Under the pieces are notes generated by a model. That model was not told the DNA's origin. It saw only the letters and a list, made by a program, of their open reading frames with translations, and did no database searches. A stretch of DNA of 54,150 nt, from assembly GCA_037447655.1 (NCBI GenBank), contig JBBHKE010002976.1, positions 521,449 through 575,598 on the forward strand, written 5' to 3'. The stretch comes from Zygnema cylindricum. Taxonomy: Eukaryota; Streptophyta; Zygnematophyceae; Zygnematales; Zygnemataceae. Below, piece by piece: positions 51,657 to 54,150 of the stretch. The translations under genes and the position numbers were made by a program. Position 1 is the stretch's first letter. Each line of letters opens with the position of its first letter.

Positions 51657-53067
51657 TACACTATTTAAAAACTGTCTAAATTAGAGTGTTTAATGCTAAT
51701 TCGAGACTACATTTAATAGCGTAAAAAAACAATTAGAGTTATTAATTATATTTTAGGTTCGAGGGTCAAAAATTGAGGGAGGCGAATTAGCGTTATTAAC
51801 GCTAATAGCGATTCACGGTGTAGTCTCCCGGAAGTTCCGGGTACAGATATTGTGACAAGACCATTCTGGTCTTAACACCAAAAGTTTTAAAAAACCTTAG
51901 AACTTTTAGGATCTAGCTCACCTTGCACATGATTTTTCAGATTCTTTATGATTTTTAGGCACAAGATAGTATTTAGACCAAGGATGAATCCTCTAAAAGA
52001 TACAGAATGTGCATTCTACAGAGACTAGGAAATGAGAGCAATAAGTGCAAATTAAGTTAACTTTCTATTCTCTATCGTCCGTATTTTCAGTGTGAATTTT
52101 GCATCTCTGCTTGAAGTTATATTGCTGTATAAAAAAGTAAGTAGATCGTTTAACTTCCCCACTTTTGTCACGACCTCGGGTATTAATTTCCTCCAGAGGC
52201 AAGTTGAATAAGTGAGTAACCAATCGATTAAAATATCTCAGATTTAATTAAAAAGCACGATGGTAAACCATCTCGAGTCCAAGGGTACAAAAGGGTGTGG
52301 CATGGCCAAAACTGAAAAACTACAAGCAGAGCAAAAGAAAAAATAAAAGAACCGAGGACACATAAATTGGCGCATGAAATCAAAGGCACTCAAACCCAAA
52401 TAGAAAAACACAACAACGCACTGAAACCAACACTACAACCCTACAACCCTAACCACAACAGAATTGAATATCTACGAAACGCAACCTAATAAACCCTCCC
52501 GTTGCGAAGGACTTTCTTGAGTCAAGCATATGCCTCTTGGTCGAATCAATTAGTTTTCTTTACTAGAGGCAAGAATTCCCTCCGAAAAAAAAAAATTCAA
52601 CCAATATTTAGCATTTTTTCGGTCATTTTGACTTAGAAAATTGGTACAAAGTTTGTGATAGTTGGGATCGTCACTGCATACAAATTCTTAATCGGATTGA
52701 ATCCAAAAAAAAATTGACATATAAAATCTGGCAAGGGTTAAGAAAGGTGCTATCATGGGCAGCAATCCATTATTTAACAGTGGTAAACAAAATCAACAAA
52801 GTTTAGGATAATAATCGCCTTAAATAAAGTCTAATATTTTATATTTTCACTTTATTTTGGGCATAAAGTCGACAATTAATATGTTTTTTGCGTAGAGGAC
52901 AACATTTTGAGAAGCTCTTAATTTTTAGAGCACACCAAATACGCATCAGATGAGTTGACTCGTATGTCAAAATTGATCGTTTTGGAGACATTTTATACTT
53001 TCGTTGTCCGACAACCAAGTTACAAAAATTTTGTTGATACTGTGAAGTACTTAATGAAGGAAAAAGT

Positions 53068-53139
53068 GAGCTTGCCAGGACTTGAACCTAGAAACTTTGG
53101 AAAGGGCCTCCAATGCACTGAAAACGACAACACCAGCTC
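53068..53139 (-). ncRNA. tRNA-like sequence with B-box and pol III terminator
   Basis: Read on the minus strand, 72 bases fall into canonical tRNA spacing. The acceptor GAGCTGG pairs with CAAGCTC at six of seven positions, the anticodon arm TTGGA/TCCAA has a 7-base loop GGCCCTT, the T arm is CTAGG/CCTGG with loop TTCAAGT, and the next base would be discriminator A. The B-box GGTTCAAGTCC is consensus and an A-box-like TGGTGTTGTCG is present. A T5 terminator follows two bases after. Odd: G instead of the universal U at position 33, and a D arm without the GG pair. More likely a tRNA pseudogene or a tRNA-derived SINE head than a working tRNA (anticodon position would read CCC). Confidence 0.5.
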
Positions 53140-53149
53140 AAATATTAAT

Positions 53150-53838
53150 ATAACAGGGAGAGGGAGATGGAAAGGTGAAGGTAAATGGATAGGAAGAGGG
53201 AGAGGGAGAGGTGAGGGCAAAGGTAAACGTAAAGGTAGAGAGAGAGGGAGAGGGAGAGGGAGGGGGAGAGGGAGAGGGAGGGGGAGAGGGAGAGGGAGGG
53301 GGAGGGGGAGAGGGAGAGGGACAGGGGGCAGGGGATAGGGAGGGAGCGAGGAAGGGGGAGGGGGAGAGGGAGAGGGAGGGGGAGGGAGAGGGAGAGGGAG
53401 AGGGAGAGGGAGAGGGAGAGGGAGAGGGAGGGGGAGAGGGAGGGGGAGGGGGAGAGGGAGGGGGAGGGGGGGGGAGAGGGAGAGGGAGAGAGAGGGAGAG
53501 GGAGAGACAGGGGGCAGGGGAGGGGGCGGGGGCGGGGGAGAGGGAGGGGGAGGGGGAGGGCCAGGGGGAGGGCCAGGGGGAGGGGGAGGGGGTGGGGGAG
53601 GGCGAGGGAGGGGGAGAGGTGGAGGGGGAGAGGGAGGGGGAGGGGGAGGGGGGGGAGGGGGGGGGGGAGGGGGAGAGAGAGGGGGAGAGGGAGAGGGAGG
53701 GGGAGGGGGAGGGGGAGAGGGAGGGGGGGGGGAGGGGGGGAGAGAGGGGGAGAGGGAGAGGGAGAGGGAGAGGGAGAGGGAGAGGGAGGGGGATGGAGAG
53801 GGAGAGGGAGAGAGGGAGAGAGAGAGAGAGAGAGAAGA
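53150..53838. repeat. Long G/A satellite (GGGAGA, GGGGAGG units)
   Basis: About 690 bp with almost no pyrimidines. Many GGGG blocks at short spacing give strong quadruplex and triplex potential. Long Pro/Ser/Leu frames on the other strand are composition artefacts. Confidence 0.97.
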
Positions 53839-54150
53839 GGGGGAACACAATCTTTTTTGTGTTTAAAGTACATGATACGACTATTTTCAATCGCACCAAA
53901 AAAAAAGTGGACAAAATACTAAATAAAGGACAAAAAGGACAAGAAAGACAAAAAAACGGCAAAAAAACAACGAAAAATTTGGATGAAGGAGAAGGGGAGA
54001 GAAGGACGAAGTCAGAACCATGGCTTCATCTAATGGATTTTTCTTTTCTTTTATTTTTGTTTCTGAAATATATTTTGGTACTTGATTTAGAGTTTTCTCA
54101 AAAGAGTTTGCTTTTTTTCCTTTCTCTTTTTATATTATTTCCTTTTTTTT
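53839..54150. other. Non-coding end of window
   Basis: A-rich then T-rich DNA; no gene seen. Confidence 0.5.

Larger units (their letters stand above)
51147..53156. repeat. 2-kb segment, copy B
   Basis: See copy A. Copy B has about 37 extra bases after the MITE at 51656 (ACACTATTTAAAAACTGTCT). It is bounded by a CT array on the left and a GA array on the right. Confidence 0.9.

Noticed and set aside
53020-53962. Three long Pro/Ser/Leu-rich minus-strand frames of 242-276 codons
   Set aside because: They come from the G/A satellite read in three frames; pure composition.

Overview
The window looks like repeat-rich, AT-rich nuclear DNA from a eukaryote, most likely a green plant or alga. I see no host gene, rRNA gene, CRISPR array or operon that I can defend. 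The best taxonomic hint is the primer-binding site of two retrotransposon groups, 15 nt (GGTTATGGGCCCACC in the sense strand). It is complementary to the anticodon region of a plant-type initiator tRNA-Met as I recall it (GGTGGGCCCATAACC); animal and yeast versions differ at the second or later bases. The species cannot be named from this.

Layout. 1-1155: non-coding, with one TA-flanked inverted-repeat MITE (409-916). 1161-7786: a complete minus-strand Ty1/copia LTR retrotransposon (element I) with 1113-bp LTRs, a 5-bp target duplication (TTATC) and broken gag-pol. 7800-10117: a hAT fragment and small MITEs. 10123-23838: an unusual tandem array of five LTRs and four shortened internal regions (element II, minus strand), bounded as a whole by a single 5-bp duplication (AAAAT). 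It sits between two inverted arms (about 9128-9845 and 24320-25260), each interrupted by a different MITE. 23839-31358: a near-identical direct duplication with a 4168-bp period, each copy carrying a TA-type MITE and a hAT-type element with a perfect 8-bp duplication. A copia reverse-transcriptase fragment lies at the junction. 31165-34900: a degenerate minisatellite, a broken coding remnant and a plus-strand copia relic. 35262-46430: hAT-type and TA-type inverted-repeat elements. The largest hAT copy is split by a young minus-strand copia element (element III, 38540-44020) that landed in a poly-G run. 46431-54150: microsatellites (CT, GA, TA, poly-A, G-rich) around two copies of a 2-kb segment, each with a tRNA-like sequence, and a 10-N assembly gap.

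How the parts relate. In all three minus-strand copia groups the gag start codon lies inside the LTR, and in elements I, III and the fuller units of II the primer-binding site is read as part of gag. This is a compact leader combined with copia-style half-tRNA priming. Element II units have lost integrase and most of reverse transcriptase but keep gag zinc-knuckle coding, LTRs and (in two units) the primer site. They look like non-autonomous elements that would depend on proteins supplied by relatives such as elements I or III, though the copies of I and III seen here are themselves disabled. The inverted-repeat elements carry no recognisable transposase and must also have been moved in trans.
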